Positions 29,661 through 40,595 of a DNA stretch of 64,000 nucleotides are shown here, piece by piece. Made by a program: the position numbers and the translations under genes. This stretch comes from Rebecca billardiae RCC1528 (taxonomy: Eukaryota > Haptophyta): NCBI GenBank assembly GCA_965240325.2, contig OZ251223.1, positions 744,001 through 808,000 on the forward strand, in the 5' to 3' direction. The notes under the pieces are model-generated. The model had not been told where the DNA came from. It did no database searches and saw nothing but the letters and a program-made list of their open reading frames with translations. The stretch's first letter is position 1, and every line of letters starts with the position of its first letter.

Positions 29661-31382
29661 ATGCCGGCCGACGACGGGCCCACCTCCGGGCGTGGGGGCA
29701 GCCCCTTCGCGCGCGTGGTCGTGCATGCGACTGAGGGCCACGCTCTGTCCCACCACCTTGCCCTCAGCGCGACCTTCTCGCGCGCGCTCCGTCCGGCCGA
29801 TGCCACGCCTGCCGCCTTCGTCGACGCTGAGCCCGCGCACGCGTGCGAGCCGGTGGCCGGGGTCGAGCGGGGATCGTGCGTGGTCATCCAGCGAGGTGGG
29901 TGCTCCTTCGAGGACAAGGCGATGAACGCTCAGGCCGCCGGCGCGCATTCCGCCCTCGTCGTCAACCACGTGGACGAGCTCGTGCGAATGGACACAAGCG
30001 CGAGCGATCTGCTCGTCGACATTTTTGTCGCACTCGTGGCGAACTCGACGGGCGCGCGGCTTGCGCTGGCGCGGCAGAGCTCGGCGCTCGCCGTCTCGTT
30101 CAGCGCCGCCGATCCGGAGGACGAGACGGACGACGACCTCTTCGGCCCGCCTGACGAGCCGCCGCCACTGCACGACGGCCACGTGAGACCTGGAGCGCTG
30201 CTCGCGCTCGCGTCCATCGTCCTCGCGTGCGTGAGTGTGCTGCCGCTGTGCACGCGGCGTCTGCGCTCTGGTGTGCCGCCGGCCGTCGGCTCCCCGCCGA
30301 CGCACCACCTGCCCCCCTGGCGCGCCGCCGCGGCCGCCGCCGCCGAGCACGGCGCGCGCGCGCTCGTCTGCGCGTGCTTTGTCGAGGACGGGCTCCGCGT
30401 GCTGCTGCAGTGGCGGCGGCAGATGGAGTGGATGCTGGTGCTGCCGCTCTTCCGCACGGCGGCACGGCGCCGCGCCTTCGGACGCGTCGCGCTCGTCCTC
30501 AGCGCCGGCGTGCAGCTCGTCGGCGCCGCGTGCGTGCTCGCGCGCGTGCGCGTGCGCGCGGCGTGCGCCGCGCTCGGCTGCTGGCTCAGTGTGCAGCCCC
30601 TGTTGTACGGGCAAGCGCTCAACGCGCGGCTGCTGTGCTCGTCGGCGGCGGTGGGCGGCGCGCTGTACGCGATCGTGCAGCGCGCGCCGCATCGAGCCGC
30701 GGGGCCTTCGCCATGGCCTGCCGACGCGCACTCCCTCCGGCCGATCGGCGGCGCGGGCGCGGGCGGCGGCACGATGGGCGCGCGCCAATCCAGCCCGGCC
30801 AAGGGCGGCGCGCGCGCGCGCGCGCGCGCGAACCGACTGCTGCAGAGCGCGCTGTACCTGTACGAGGGCGCGGTGCTCCCGGCGCTGCACGGCGCGCGGC
30901 GCGCTGCGACGGCAAGGGACGCCGGCCACGGCCTCGCTGTCCTCGCCCTCGAGGCGGGCCTCGCCCTCTGCGCGCTGCTGGCTGGCTGCGTGCTGGTAGC
31001 CCAGCTCGTGCTCGGTGCCGCCAGCGGGTCCGGGGCGCGCGCGCCCGCGCTCCAGCTGAGTGCGATGGTGCTGGCGTACGCGGCGTTCGCGCATCCGTTC
31101 TGGGCGACAGCGGATGCGTTCGAGGCGGACGCGCACCGCTTCGCCTTCTTCCACGCGCTCTCCTCCGCCGGCGGGCTGCTGCTGATCGCCTTGGCGCATG
31201 ACGACAGCGAGGGCGGCAGCGCGGTCGTGCCGACGCGCGACGGGGACGCCGTCGGCGGCGCGGAGCTGCCGCTGCGCGAGCGCCCGCCGGGCCTCCTCGG
31301 TGAGGCAGGCCTGCCGGGGCGGAGCGGCATGGAGGTCATACGCGAGAGAAGGGGCATGGGCTTCCCCGCGCACTCCCCTTGA
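29661..31382 (+). CDS. Protease-associated (PA) domain fused to SURF4/Erv29-type cargo receptor
   Basis: Single exon, 573 residues from the ATG at 29661; the frame is open further up (ATG 29568), so the start is uncertain and a signal peptide could be missed. The N-terminal 140 residues hold a PA domain, with the core SCVVIQRGGCSFEDKAMNAQ followed by AGAHSALVVNH. A first membrane segment (ALLALASIVLACVSVLPLC) is near residue 180. From about residue 234 the protein follows SURF4/Erv29: CFVEDGLRVLLQWRRQ, RLLCSSAAVGGALY, HPFWATADAFEADAHRFAFF and SSAGGLLLIALA match the family's FLEDGIR..QW, GGGLLLL, FW and FFQ..S.IGGLLL blocks in order. SURF4 proteins load soluble cargo into COPII vesicles at the ER. 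The usual C-terminal di-lysine tail is not visible; the end is FPAHSP. Confidence 0.75.
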   Translation: MPADDGPTSGRGGSPFARVVVHATEGHALSHHLALSATFSRALRPADATPAAFVDAEPAHACEPVAGVERGSCVVIQRGGCSFEDKAMNAQAAGAHSALVVNHVDELVRMDTSASDLLVDIFVALVANSTGARLALARQSSALAVSFSAADPEDETDDDLFGPPDEPPPLHDGHVRPGALLALASIVLACVSVLPLCTRRLRSGVPPAVGSPPTHHLPPWRAAAAAAAEHGARALVCACFVEDGLRVLLQWRRQMEWMLVLPLFRTAARRRAFGRVALVLSAGVQLVGAACVLARVRVRAACAALGCWLSVQPLLYGQALNARLLCSSAAVGGALYAIVQRAPHRAAGPSPWPADAHSLRPIGGAGAGGGTMGARQSSPAKGGARARARANRLLQSALYLYEGAVLPALHGARRAATARDAGHGLAVLALEAGLALCALLAGCVLVAQLVLGAASGSGARAPALQLSAMVLAYAAFAHPFWATADAFEADAHRFAFFHALSSAGGLLLIALAHDDSEGGSAVVPTRDGDAVGGAELPLRERPPGLLGEAGLPGRSGMEVIRERRGMGFPAHSP

Positions 31383-32026
31383 CGAGACCTCGCGGGTAAA
31401 GCCGTAAAGCGGTCGCGAGCAGAGCTGCCAGCTGCGACGATGCGATGCGCCGTACGTCAACGACGGTCCACGTGCCACGGGCACGTTGACGTGGCAGCGC
31501 TGAGCAAGCCCGCGGGCGCAGTGGCGGAAAATATATTATTGGTTGTCAATGGTAACGACAATATATATGTGTGTGTGTATATATATATATTACGACTACG
31601 CTGATGCTAAATTATTAGACTATACCGTTCACGAGACACGAGTCGTCTGAGACCGACGACTGCTTACACCGAGACCGGTATATATATATATATATACATA
31701 ATATGCGCTCATCCACTCGGATCCGCAGACGGATACTCAGAGCTCATCGCGCGCCCGCGCGTCATTCAGTGTCACACGGTTCACGGGTTCACTGTCAGAC
31801 GGACGCTCATCACAGCGATTACTGGATTAGTCATCAGACGCGGCTTATTGATAATTCCGTGCCGAAGCACTGACTCGATCATCATCATATATATCGTATT
31901 ATCGACCGGATTAAATAGTACGTACGACTATAGTAGATCGAGTATAGTACTAGTAGCGGAGTGACTAGGACTGATGAATCCTGATGCTCATCATGCGCGC
32001 ATCGATCTTACTCGATTAGCAGCTTA
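31383..32026. other. AT-rich intergenic region between convergent genes
   Basis: Contains (TA)n runs at 31577-31590 and 31678-31695 and both 3' UTRs. No gene seen. Confidence 0.55.
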
Positions 32027-35000
32027 TTAGCCGAGCCTCTGCTGCTGATGAGACGACTGCTGATGATGCCCGCCGCCGCCACAGTGATGGTGGTGATGAT
32101 GATGCTGCCCGTAGGCGTAGTCACGACGATGATGATGCGGATCCGCCGCCGCCGCCAAGTAAGGAGACCCTGCCATCACGATCGGGCGGCCGATGACGAC
32201 GGCACCCCCGGCTGCGCAGAGCCCGATGCCCGGGACGCTTGTGGCGGGCAGCACCTGCACCGCTGCCGCGCTCATGTTCGACGCGGAGCCGGAGGCCGCT
32301 GCCGACCCTACCAGGGCCGGGTAGCTCCTGTGCCCGTCAGCCGCGACACCGCGTGCGGGCGCGGCGTGCGGGATGCCCATCGCGCCGCCGTTGGCGTTGG
32401 TCGCGGCGAGGCCAGCGGGGAGCACGCCGTGGGCAGTGGCGGGGGGCGGCCCCGCGCTCGGCGCGCTCGCGAGCAGCGCGCTCGCCAGCGCCATGCTGCT
32501 CTCCATGCTCTCCTGCCGCACGCGCGTGAGCGTCGCCATCGCCGCGTACCAGACGGTCGCCTTGGCCTGCAGCTTGTCGCCCTTGAGGTGGTGAGCGCTC
32601 GGCAGCGCTCGGAACTCCTCGGCGAGGTCGAGGCAGCGGCCGGCGGACTCGGGCGAGACGAAGTCCATGGCGACCTTGATGCAGCCGCTCAGGTTGCGCA
32701 CCTGGTGCGCGCACCCGGCCGGGATGAGGACAAAGTCGCCCAGCCGCTGCACGAAGCGCCAGCCGACCACACCGTGCTGCTCGCGCAGCTCGCGCCGCAT
32801 CTCGGCGTCGAGATAGTAGCAGTGGTCGTGGATCGGGTGGCTCGGCGGCGGCTGCCCGAGCCGCGCGGCGCGCGCGCGGAGGTAGGTGCAGATCTTGTCC
32901 GAGTCCTCGTGCGCGTAGATGTCCCACACCGCGCCCTCGACCGAGCTCAGCTCGGCGAGCCCCTCCTCCTCCTCCTCCGCCTCCTCCTCCTCCTCGGGGT
33001 CGGCCTCGAGCTCGGCGGCGAGCTCGGGGTCGGCCGCGCCGCCCGCCGCGCGCGGCCGCGGCCGCGGCGGGCGCGAGGGCTCGTCGGGCGGCGTGTGCGT
33101 GTGCACGAGCAGGTTGAACGCGTCGGCGACGTCGCTGTGCAGGCACGTGTGGCCACCCTTGACGCGCTCGGCCGCACGCCACGCCCTGCGCCGGCCGTAC
33201 GCCGCGTACAGCTTGGGCCCGAGGTCGGGCGCGAGCAGCGCGTCGGGCAGGTGCGCCGCGAGGTTGAGCTCTCCGCGCGCGTGCGTGTACAGCTTGAACG
33301 GGAGCGCCGCCATCAGGTCGGCGAAGTGCGCCGGCAGCGAGTGGCGGAAGTGCGCGCTCGACGGCCAGTCGCGCAGCTTGAGCGCGCGCCGCGCGCGCGC
33401 GCCGCGCTCGGTCGCTCGCGCTTCGGCGTACATGTAGCCCTCGAAGAAGTGGCCGAGCGGCATGCTCGGCAGCGTAGCGCCCTGGCCGCAGCAGTCGACC
33501 ACCTGCGCGCGCGCACGCGGCGCGTGGGCGGCGCGCGCGCGGCTGAGCCCAGCGGCGCGGCGGCGCGGCGCGCGACCGCGCCCGCTCGCCCGCTCGCGCG
33601 CGCCGCCACGCGCAGTGGCGTGCAGAGGTGGCCCTTGACGCGCGCGCGTCGCATCGATGGCGGCGCGCGCGGCGCGCTGGCACCGCCGCCAGCGCGCGCA
33701 CGCTCGGCCGGACGCTGGCGCGGGCCACGCGCTGCGTGTGTGTGCCTTGCGCGCGCGCCACTGGACTGTCTGGCTGGCTGGAGCGCGCGCGCGCCCACGC
33801 GGCTGGCCGGAGCGCGCGGCGCGAGCGGAGCGCGCACCTGCACGGCCTCGTCGCCACAGGCGGAGACGAGCGTCTCGGGTGTCCACAGCTGGCGCAGGCG
33901 CACGTGGCCGCCCGGGCAGACGACGGGCTCGGCGCGGCGCCACGCGCTCGCAAACTGGCTGAGCCCAGCGACCGGCGGCAGCGCGAACGCGCGCCCCTCC
34001 GCCGGCGCGTTCAGCTTGCAGCCGAGCTCGGCCGCCGCGCGCGCGCTCGGGAAGATGATGTTCACCGGCCGCGGTGCGCGCGCGCGCGCCGAGAGCCACG
34101 GCCGCGGCACCGCTGCCTCCGCCGGCGTGCTCATCAGGCCGCGCAGCAGGGCGTCTACCGCCATCCGCGGCGGCACCGCCGCCCGGCAGCCCCCCCCTGC
34201 CACCGGCCCCGCGTGCGCACCGCCGCCCGCGCCGAGCGTGGACGGCGCAAAGCGGTTGGCTGCGCCCGCGTAGAGGGCGCCTGCGGGCGGGCGCGCCGAG
34301 CCGCTCAGCGGCCCGCTGGCACCGCCGGCATGCAGCGCGCGCGAGGCCCCGAGCGAGCAGCCCGCCGCGGCCGGCATGGCCATGGCTGAGTGCCCTCCGC
34401 CCACCGGCTGGCGCGCCGCTGGGCGCTGCTGCCGCCGGGGCTGTGCGCCCGGGGGCAGCGAGCGGGGCACGAGCAGCGGCGGCGCGGCCGAGCAGCTCGG
34501 CGGCGCGCGCGCGCACAGGTGTGCGCGCACCGCCTCGCCGAGCGCGGGCCCACGAGCCGCCTGCGCGCTCGGCTGCTCGAGTGGAGTGCCGCCGAGGGCA
34601 CGATGCGATGGCGGCGGCGCGCACGCCGGCGGTGGGCGCGGCTGCCACGCCGCGTGCTCGCAGCCCGACGCCCCGCCGAGGCTGCCGGGCGGCGCGCTAC
34701 ACTGCGCGGGCCGTGCCGCCGCGCCCTCCTCATACGGCCCGCCGGGCCAGTCCCCGAACGCGGCCCGCACGCCCTGCGCCATGTGCAGCCGCGCAAACTC
34801 GACGACTCCGTCGATGGCGTCCAGCACCTTCACGGCTCTGCCTGGGGGCAGCCGGCTGCCGCGGCGCGGGGGCGGGGGTGGGGGCGGGCGCGCTGAGCTG
34901 TGGCGCGCAAGGCGCCGCCCGGCGCGCGGAGGCGCGGCGGTGCGCGCGCGGCGCGCCGCGCGCACCGCCGCCTCTCAAAGCGGTGCGCGTGTGCGGGTGG

Positions 35001-36749
35001 CTCGGCCGCGGCGCGCCGCGCGCCCGCCGCCGCGTCGGCGCGCGCGAGGGCAAGCAGGGCGCGCGCCTCGCCCTCGGCGCCCGCGCCGAACCCGGCCTCC
35101 GCCGCGAGCACCTCGATGGCTGCGTGCACTTCGCACTTGCCGCTGCGCTGAAGCAGGCTGCGCGCGCACTCCGCGCACTCGGCGGGCGGCAGCTGCAGCG
35201 CCCACGGCTCGCACTGCCTCTGCGCGAGCGCGCCAACGGGGGGGCGCCACTGCGGCTGGGGCGGCGGCGGCGGCTGCGGCGGCCAGCGGGGCATCGCGTG
35301 CGCCGCGGCTGCGCCCGCGAGCTCGGCGGCGCGCTCCGCCGCGCCCGTCGCGTAGCACTCGTCGCACAGGTCGTGGCCGCACGCGCACGCCCAGTGCAGG
35401 TCGAAGATGCTCGTCTCGCACTGGTTGCACACGAGCCGGATGCCGGGCGAGAGCTCGACGAGCGGCGCGCGCTCCCACTCGTCGCACGCGAGCTCGGCGA
35501 GGCCGGCGACGCGCAGGATGACCGTCTGCAGGTGCGCGAGCAGGTAGCAGCACGAGACGAGCGCGTCGGGCAGCTCGGCGAGCTCGGCAGCCTCGGCCTC
35601 CGCGGCCGCGGCCGCGCTCGCGGCCAGCCGGTGCGCGGCCGCCTCCTCGTGCACCGGAGGCAGGCCGAGCACGGCGAGCCGCGCGTCGGCGTCGGGCGCG
35701 TCGAGCAGAGCGCTCCACTCCACCTCGAGCTGATGGCGCTCCAGCTCCACGTCGTAGCAGCACACGCGCTGGCCGAACGTGACGAAGCGCCACGGCGCGC
35801 GCGGCCAGCGCCCGCCGGTCCCGAAGCGCACGCTCACGAGTCGCACGGACTCGGCCGCAAAGACGGAGTAGATGTGTTGAGCGGGCGGCGCGGCGGGGCG
35901 CTCGGCGGGGAGGAGCTGCACCCGCCAGCTCGGCAGCTGCACCTCGAGCACGCCCGAGCGCTTGCCGTGCTGCCACATGTCGTACGTCTGCACGACGATC
36001 CGAGGCCCGCTGGGGAGGTCTGCCGCCGCGGGCTGGGCGCACCCTCCGGCGAGCTGCGCGGCGAGCTGGCCCGCGCCCGCGCGCTCGGCCGAGTGCGGGA
36101 ACGCGACGAGCACGCAGCCGGGGGCCCAGAGCGCCTTCTCCTCGTCGAAGAGCACGCTCACGAGCCTGCCCTTCAGCTCGGCGCCGCGCGCCATCCACAC
36201 CGAGCTGCAGTGCGCGTTTGCGCACGGCGCCGCGCGCTCGCCGTGCGCCGAGGTGCTCGGCTTGCCGCAGTACGGGCACAGGCCCGTGCCGCCCGGGACG
36301 AGGGCGGCGGCGACGGATGCCATGGCGCGCCGACTGGCCGCGCGATCGGCGAACTCGCCGCCCGCCTGCGCGCCCGGCGCCCCCAGGCCCTGCCGCGCGC
36401 TGCCGCCGATGAAGGGCCAACGCGGCGAGGCGCCATCGCCCGCGGCCGCCGAGGCGCACGCGCGGAAGTAGACGTCGACGATGTCCGCCGCGTTCTCGCG
36501 GAGCTCATCCATCGGCTCCCACGACGGCTCCTCGTACCCCACCCACTTCACCAGCGCCGACTCGAACAGCCGGCCGTGCCTGTCGTGCCTGAGGTCAGAG
36601 TCCAGGATGCACTCCACCTCGAAGAACTCGTCGTCGGCGCCGTCGTCAAGATCGACGTCGTCGCCGTCCGGCTCGGAGGGCGCGCCGGGGAGGAAGGCAG
36701 GGGACGCACTCCTCGCGCGCTTGCGAGCTCCGCTGCCCGTCCCCGCCAT
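32027..36749 (-). CDS. Chromodomain-containing KDM3/JMJD1-type histone H3K9 demethylase
   Basis: Three exons: 36749-34966, 34837-33838 and 33502-32027; introns of 128 nt (phase 2) and 335 nt (phase 0) start GTGCGC. The protein is 1419 residues. Residues 42-97 form a chromodomain: FFEVECILDS, ESALVKWVGYEEPSWEP with the aromatic cage Trp/Tyr. Near residues 440-465 lies the KDM3-type zinc finger CNQCETSIFDLHWACACGHD then LCDEC. The JmjC part in exon 3 has LRDWPSSAHFRHSLPAHFAD, DLGPKLYAAYG, the Fe(II) HSD motif in HTCLHSDVADAFN (about residue 1050) and the distal His in HQVRNLSGCIKVAMDFVSPE (about 1196), so the metal triad is complete. KDM3 enzymes remove H3K9me1/2 using 2-oxoglutarate and O2. 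A Glu-rich insert (EEEEEAEEEEEG) and a His/Gln-rich tail follow. GTG 36821 would lengthen the frame, but ATG 36749 is the better start. Confidence 0.88.
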
Positions 36750-38645
36750 CGGCGACGCCGCTGCCCGCCGCTCCCAGCTGCTGCGCCTTCCCGCGTGTCG
36801 CCCTGGCCCACACTTGGCCACTCCACTTCAGCGGACGAGAAGTCTCGAGTCGGAAAAAAGTAGTCAAGACAGTATTCAATATGCGGTACCAAGGGCCTTG
36901 GCGGTACCCCATAAAAGCAGACTCCCCAGTCCCCTGTCATCTCCCGCGCAGTCCCGCTTGAATATCATAGATCGGAGATGAGATCTCGCGGCGGAGATGA
37001 GATCTCAGATCATGGTTTAGGGTTAGGGTTTGCAATATTTCAACCCCTATCAGGGGTTAAAACGTTATTGCTGTTTAAAACTCAAGAACCGGATTCTCCG
37101 AATGAATAATTGTTCGGCGCCCGATGACGCGTCCGACTCGGTGGAGGAAAAATCTCGGTGCACAATTGCGCATGGCGGACGCGGCGCCGGCGACGACGAC
37201 GGAATTCGATTGCGGGCGTTGTGCGCTTTCCAACGATATTCCATGAGCCGGGGTCCCGACATACGGCGCGTATGCTATGATCGCTGCAAGTGAGCCTCTC
37301 TCTCACGTACACCTCCGGACCAGCCGGCTCGGGCGCTCGCTTGCCTGCGCCGTGTGCCGATGCAGAGGCAGAGGGTCGAGGCAAGGCCATCGGCAGGCCA
37401 AATGTCTAGGGAACAACGGACTGTGAGCTATCCGTAGCGATCTGTTCCGATTGAAGCGCGGCGCCACCCGATCAGCAAGCCAACACACCACATGATCCCT
37501 CCCGGGCCTCCCGGTGACGCCCCGCCATGTCCGAATGTGACTATGTCATATGTGTCTGCGGGCAGCCTCCACTCCGGAACTCACACCTCTGAAAATGCGC
37601 GACAATCGTCAGGGTGCAGTCTCGGCTCGCTCCGCGCAGCATGTCGTATCGCTCGTTGGCGCTGAGGCGGCCGCCTATCGTGAGACGTGAGTGCGCCGAG
37701 ACTCAACCTCGTACGGGTGGGTCCCTTACTCCCTTTGGCTTTATCATGCGCGCTGTGCCTTGATACTCGCCCCCTCTGGAGGCGGGCTGTCCACAGTGGA
37801 GTGGTGTCAAGGCGCTAGGTGTCTTGGTCAGTGGTTTGAGGTTGGGTGAGGGTGGTGGTTGGTTGGGGGCTGGCCAGGGTAGGGCTGGAGGCTTCGGCCG
37901 CCAGTCTGATCACCCGGAGCCCGTTATAAAGGGGAATTTAAAAACTTCAGAATCAAAGCTGAAGCAAGGAGGTGCTGAAGCTCGCGCTTGCTCATCCTCT
38001 TGATCCTCTTGTGAGTCATGATTTACAGATTGCCCGGTCGGGGTCACTCGGGGCGACAAGTCTGACGCACGCGTGCGAACTGCGAAGGCCGAAGGCGCGC
38101 GAAGCAAATCGCCCGAGCGATGCCCGCCATTCTACTGCCACCATGACGTGGGACTCGCGTGGGCCTCGGCTATTCCGCTTCCTGCCCGCATGGGCCAGGC
38201 CCTGTGGGATGTCGATCAGCTTCATGCAGCTCGGCGCTGTGTTCGCTGTCTCATCCTTGCTCCTCCGCGCAACACGCCCTGGGCCTGCTCAAGTGCCTCG
38301 CTAGGAGCGTGCTGGTGGCGTGCGGCGGCCCGACAGGCACCCTGCATGGGCTCAAGACACTGCTCGCGACCTCTTGCCGTCGCACGCACGCATTATCTGC
38401 ATTGCACAACAATGCGTTTCGTCCTGGTCGCCCCGGCGTCCTTCGGGCCTCGGTCGCATCCGCCCTGTCCACACACTTTCGGACCGGCGGGTTGTAGACC
38501 GTGTCAGTACTCAGTACTGTTAGTCGGGCACAAATTGTCTGCTGCATGTCGGACTCCGGATAACAGTTTATTGAAGAGGATGACCTCGGATCATGCGCGC
38601 AGCAAGTTTGACTTCGATATCTCGTCGTCATTGACTCTGATAGAG
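36750..38645. other. Intergenic region, no gene supported
   Basis: 1.9 kb holding the KDM3 promoter and the 3' UTR of the coiled-coil gene. 36965-37008 has two AGATGAGATCTC repeats, and 37016-37031 a telomere-like run. GGTTG/GGTGG-rich DNA is at 37830-37900. Open frames at 37970-38650 have no recognisable product. Confidence 0.5.
37016..37031 (+). repeat. Short telomere-like run
   Basis: TTTAGGGTTAGGGTTT: one plant-type TTTAGGG unit followed by one TTAGGG unit. Short enough to be chance, or a scar of break repair. Confidence 0.6.
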
Positions 38646-38805
38646 TCATGATGATGCGTTCAAAGGACCATCATCATCATCATCGTCGTCAGACGAGTGC
38701 ACTGACGACCGCGAAGCCTGCTTGTCATCACCCTGCTGCTCCCTCAGAATGCGCCGCCTCCGCTCGCGCGCGGCGGCCAGCACGGCTTCGAAGCCGAAAG
38801 CAAGT

Positions 38806-38837
<32 letters not shown>

Positions 38838-40532
38838 TCCGCTGCCGTCAGCGCTGGCAAAGCCATCGCCATCAGCCACAAACGTGTCGTCTGCGCCGCC
38901 CTCCGACGCCCGGGCGCATGCTGAGCCCCGCTCGCCGCCACCATTCGCGCCGAGCGCAGCGGCCGCGGTGGCGCGCAGCCTTCGGCGCGCCGCCTCCAGC
39001 TCTGCAGCGCTGCTCGGCGACGGCGGGGTAGCCAGTGCAGCGCGCGGCCGCGCCGGCCGAGCGAAGCTCGCGCTGCGCGTCCCCTTCCGGCCGGGTGCCG
39101 GCGCTTGCCCCGCTGTCGCTGACGGCCCGGCGCCGCCCGCCTCAGTCACGTGCGCGCCACCGCCGCGGGCCGCACCGTGCGCGGCAGCCAGCGCGTTCGC
39201 ACGGCTTGTGGCGGAGCGCGCGGCTGACGTGACGCGCGCGTGCTCCGTCCGAATCGCGCTCTCCCTCGTGCGCGCGTGCTCCAGCTCACTCAGAGCTGCG
39301 GCGAGCGCAGCCCGCGCCGCTTGCGCGTCGGCTGTCGCTGCCGCGCGGTCGGTGACTGTCGAGTGAAGGCGAGCGAGCAGCGCGCGCGCGCCTGTACGTG
39401 TGTCGCAGGGGGCGGCGGCGGGTGAGCGCGCGGGGCGGGCCACACCACGGATAGGGCGGAGCTTCACGGGCGCGTGCGCGCATGCGGGCGGCGCAGCCGC
39501 GGAGCGCGTACCGTTTTCAGCCGCCTCCGCGCGCGCGTCAGCGGCTGCGGCGCGCGCGTCTGCATCGGCTGCGCGCGCGACCGCGACGGTGCGCGCACGC
39601 TCGGCGCGGCGCGCGGCACCCTCCGCCGCGGCGAGCTTGTTCTCGAGCGCGACGACGCGCGACGGTGGCGGCGGCGACGGCGGCGGCGAGCGTGCGCGCC
39701 GCTCGGCGCGCGCCGCCGCCGCCGCCTCGGCCGCCGCACGCGAGTCACCGGTGGCGCCGTGCGCGCGGCCGTGGCTGCCGCCAAGACCAGCGCGCAGCGC
39801 GGCGCGCGCCGCGGCAGCGTCAGCGCGCGCCGCGTCGCGCTCCCCGATCGCGTCGGCCAGCTTCGCTGCAAGCTCCCCGCCGCGCGCGCCGCCCGCTGCG
39901 CCGCCCTGCGCCGCCCAGCCGCGCTCCACCTCCGCATGTGCGCGCGCGCGCGCGCGCGCCTGGCGCGCCTCCGCAGCCCTCTCGTCAGCGAGCGTGCGCG
40001 CGCTGGCCAGGGCGGACTCGAGTGAGGCGATGCGGGCACGGAGCGTGGTGGCCTCGGTGGTATTGGCCACTGGCGACGCGGGGCGGCTGCGCGCCGCCGC
40101 CGCCGGCGAGCGGCTGCCGTGCCGCGCGAGTGCCGCGCCGTGGCAGTGCGTGCACAGCCAGTGACCGCCACCACACGGCCACCCCGCACAGCTGCGGGCG
40201 GGCGGCGGCGCGGGCGCGCGGGCGGGCGAGGGCGAGCGGCAAGACGAGGCGGGCGAGTGCGGCCGTGGCGCGTGCGCCGCCGCTTCCGAGGCCGCCGCCG
40301 CCGCCGCGTCGGCCGCAGCGGATTCTGCGCGGGCGGCCGCGGCCGCGGCCGCGGCCGTTCGCGCCGCAGCATCGACATCGGGTGTGGCGGGAGCGGCGGT
40401 GGCGCGCGGGCGCGTGGTGGTGGTACGCGCCTGCGCGCCGCGTGCCGAGCGCACAGAGCGCGGCGTCGTCGTCGGGCTATGTGACCACGCGAGCAGGGAC
40501 GAGCCCGCCGGCGAGTGCAGCGGCGCCGCCAT
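38646..40532 (-). CDS. Ala/Arg-rich coiled-coil protein with a small Cys/His motif
   Basis: Single open frame, 628 residues from the ATG at 40532. I do not recognise the family. After a Ser/Thr/Pro-rich start there is an Ala-rich helix (residues 58-88), then a compact motif CAGWPCGGGHWLCTHCHG (near 115-132) with four Cys and two His that could bind zinc. Most of 165-430 is Ala/Arg/Glu-rich helix with coiled-coil character (ARIASLESALASARTLADER, ALENKLAAAEGAARRAERAR). The end has Asp runs, then FEAVLAAARERRRRILREQQ and an acidic tail. GC-rich frames of this kind can hide introns; GTGCG-like donors occur, but no homology allows placement. It is divergent from the SEL1-MYND gene. Confidence 0.55.
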
Positions 40533-40595
40533 CGCTCAGATGATTTGAAATAGCAAGCGACCAACGGTCTCCTCGTCGGCAGTACGTACCCCGCG
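40533..40595. promoter_or_regulatory. Putative bidirectional promoter, coiled-coil/SEL1-MYND
   Basis: Only 63 bp separate the start codons, the shortest such gap in the window. ATTTGAAAT at 40542-40550 is a near-palindromic AT-rich core. Inferred from position. Confidence 0.35.

Noticed and set aside
34074-36863. 929-codon plus-strand frame opposite the KDM3 gene
   Set aside because: The minus strand carries chromodomain, zinc finger and JmjC motifs with consistent splice sites; the plus frame is Arg/Ala-rich and featureless. The same holds for 32048-34273.
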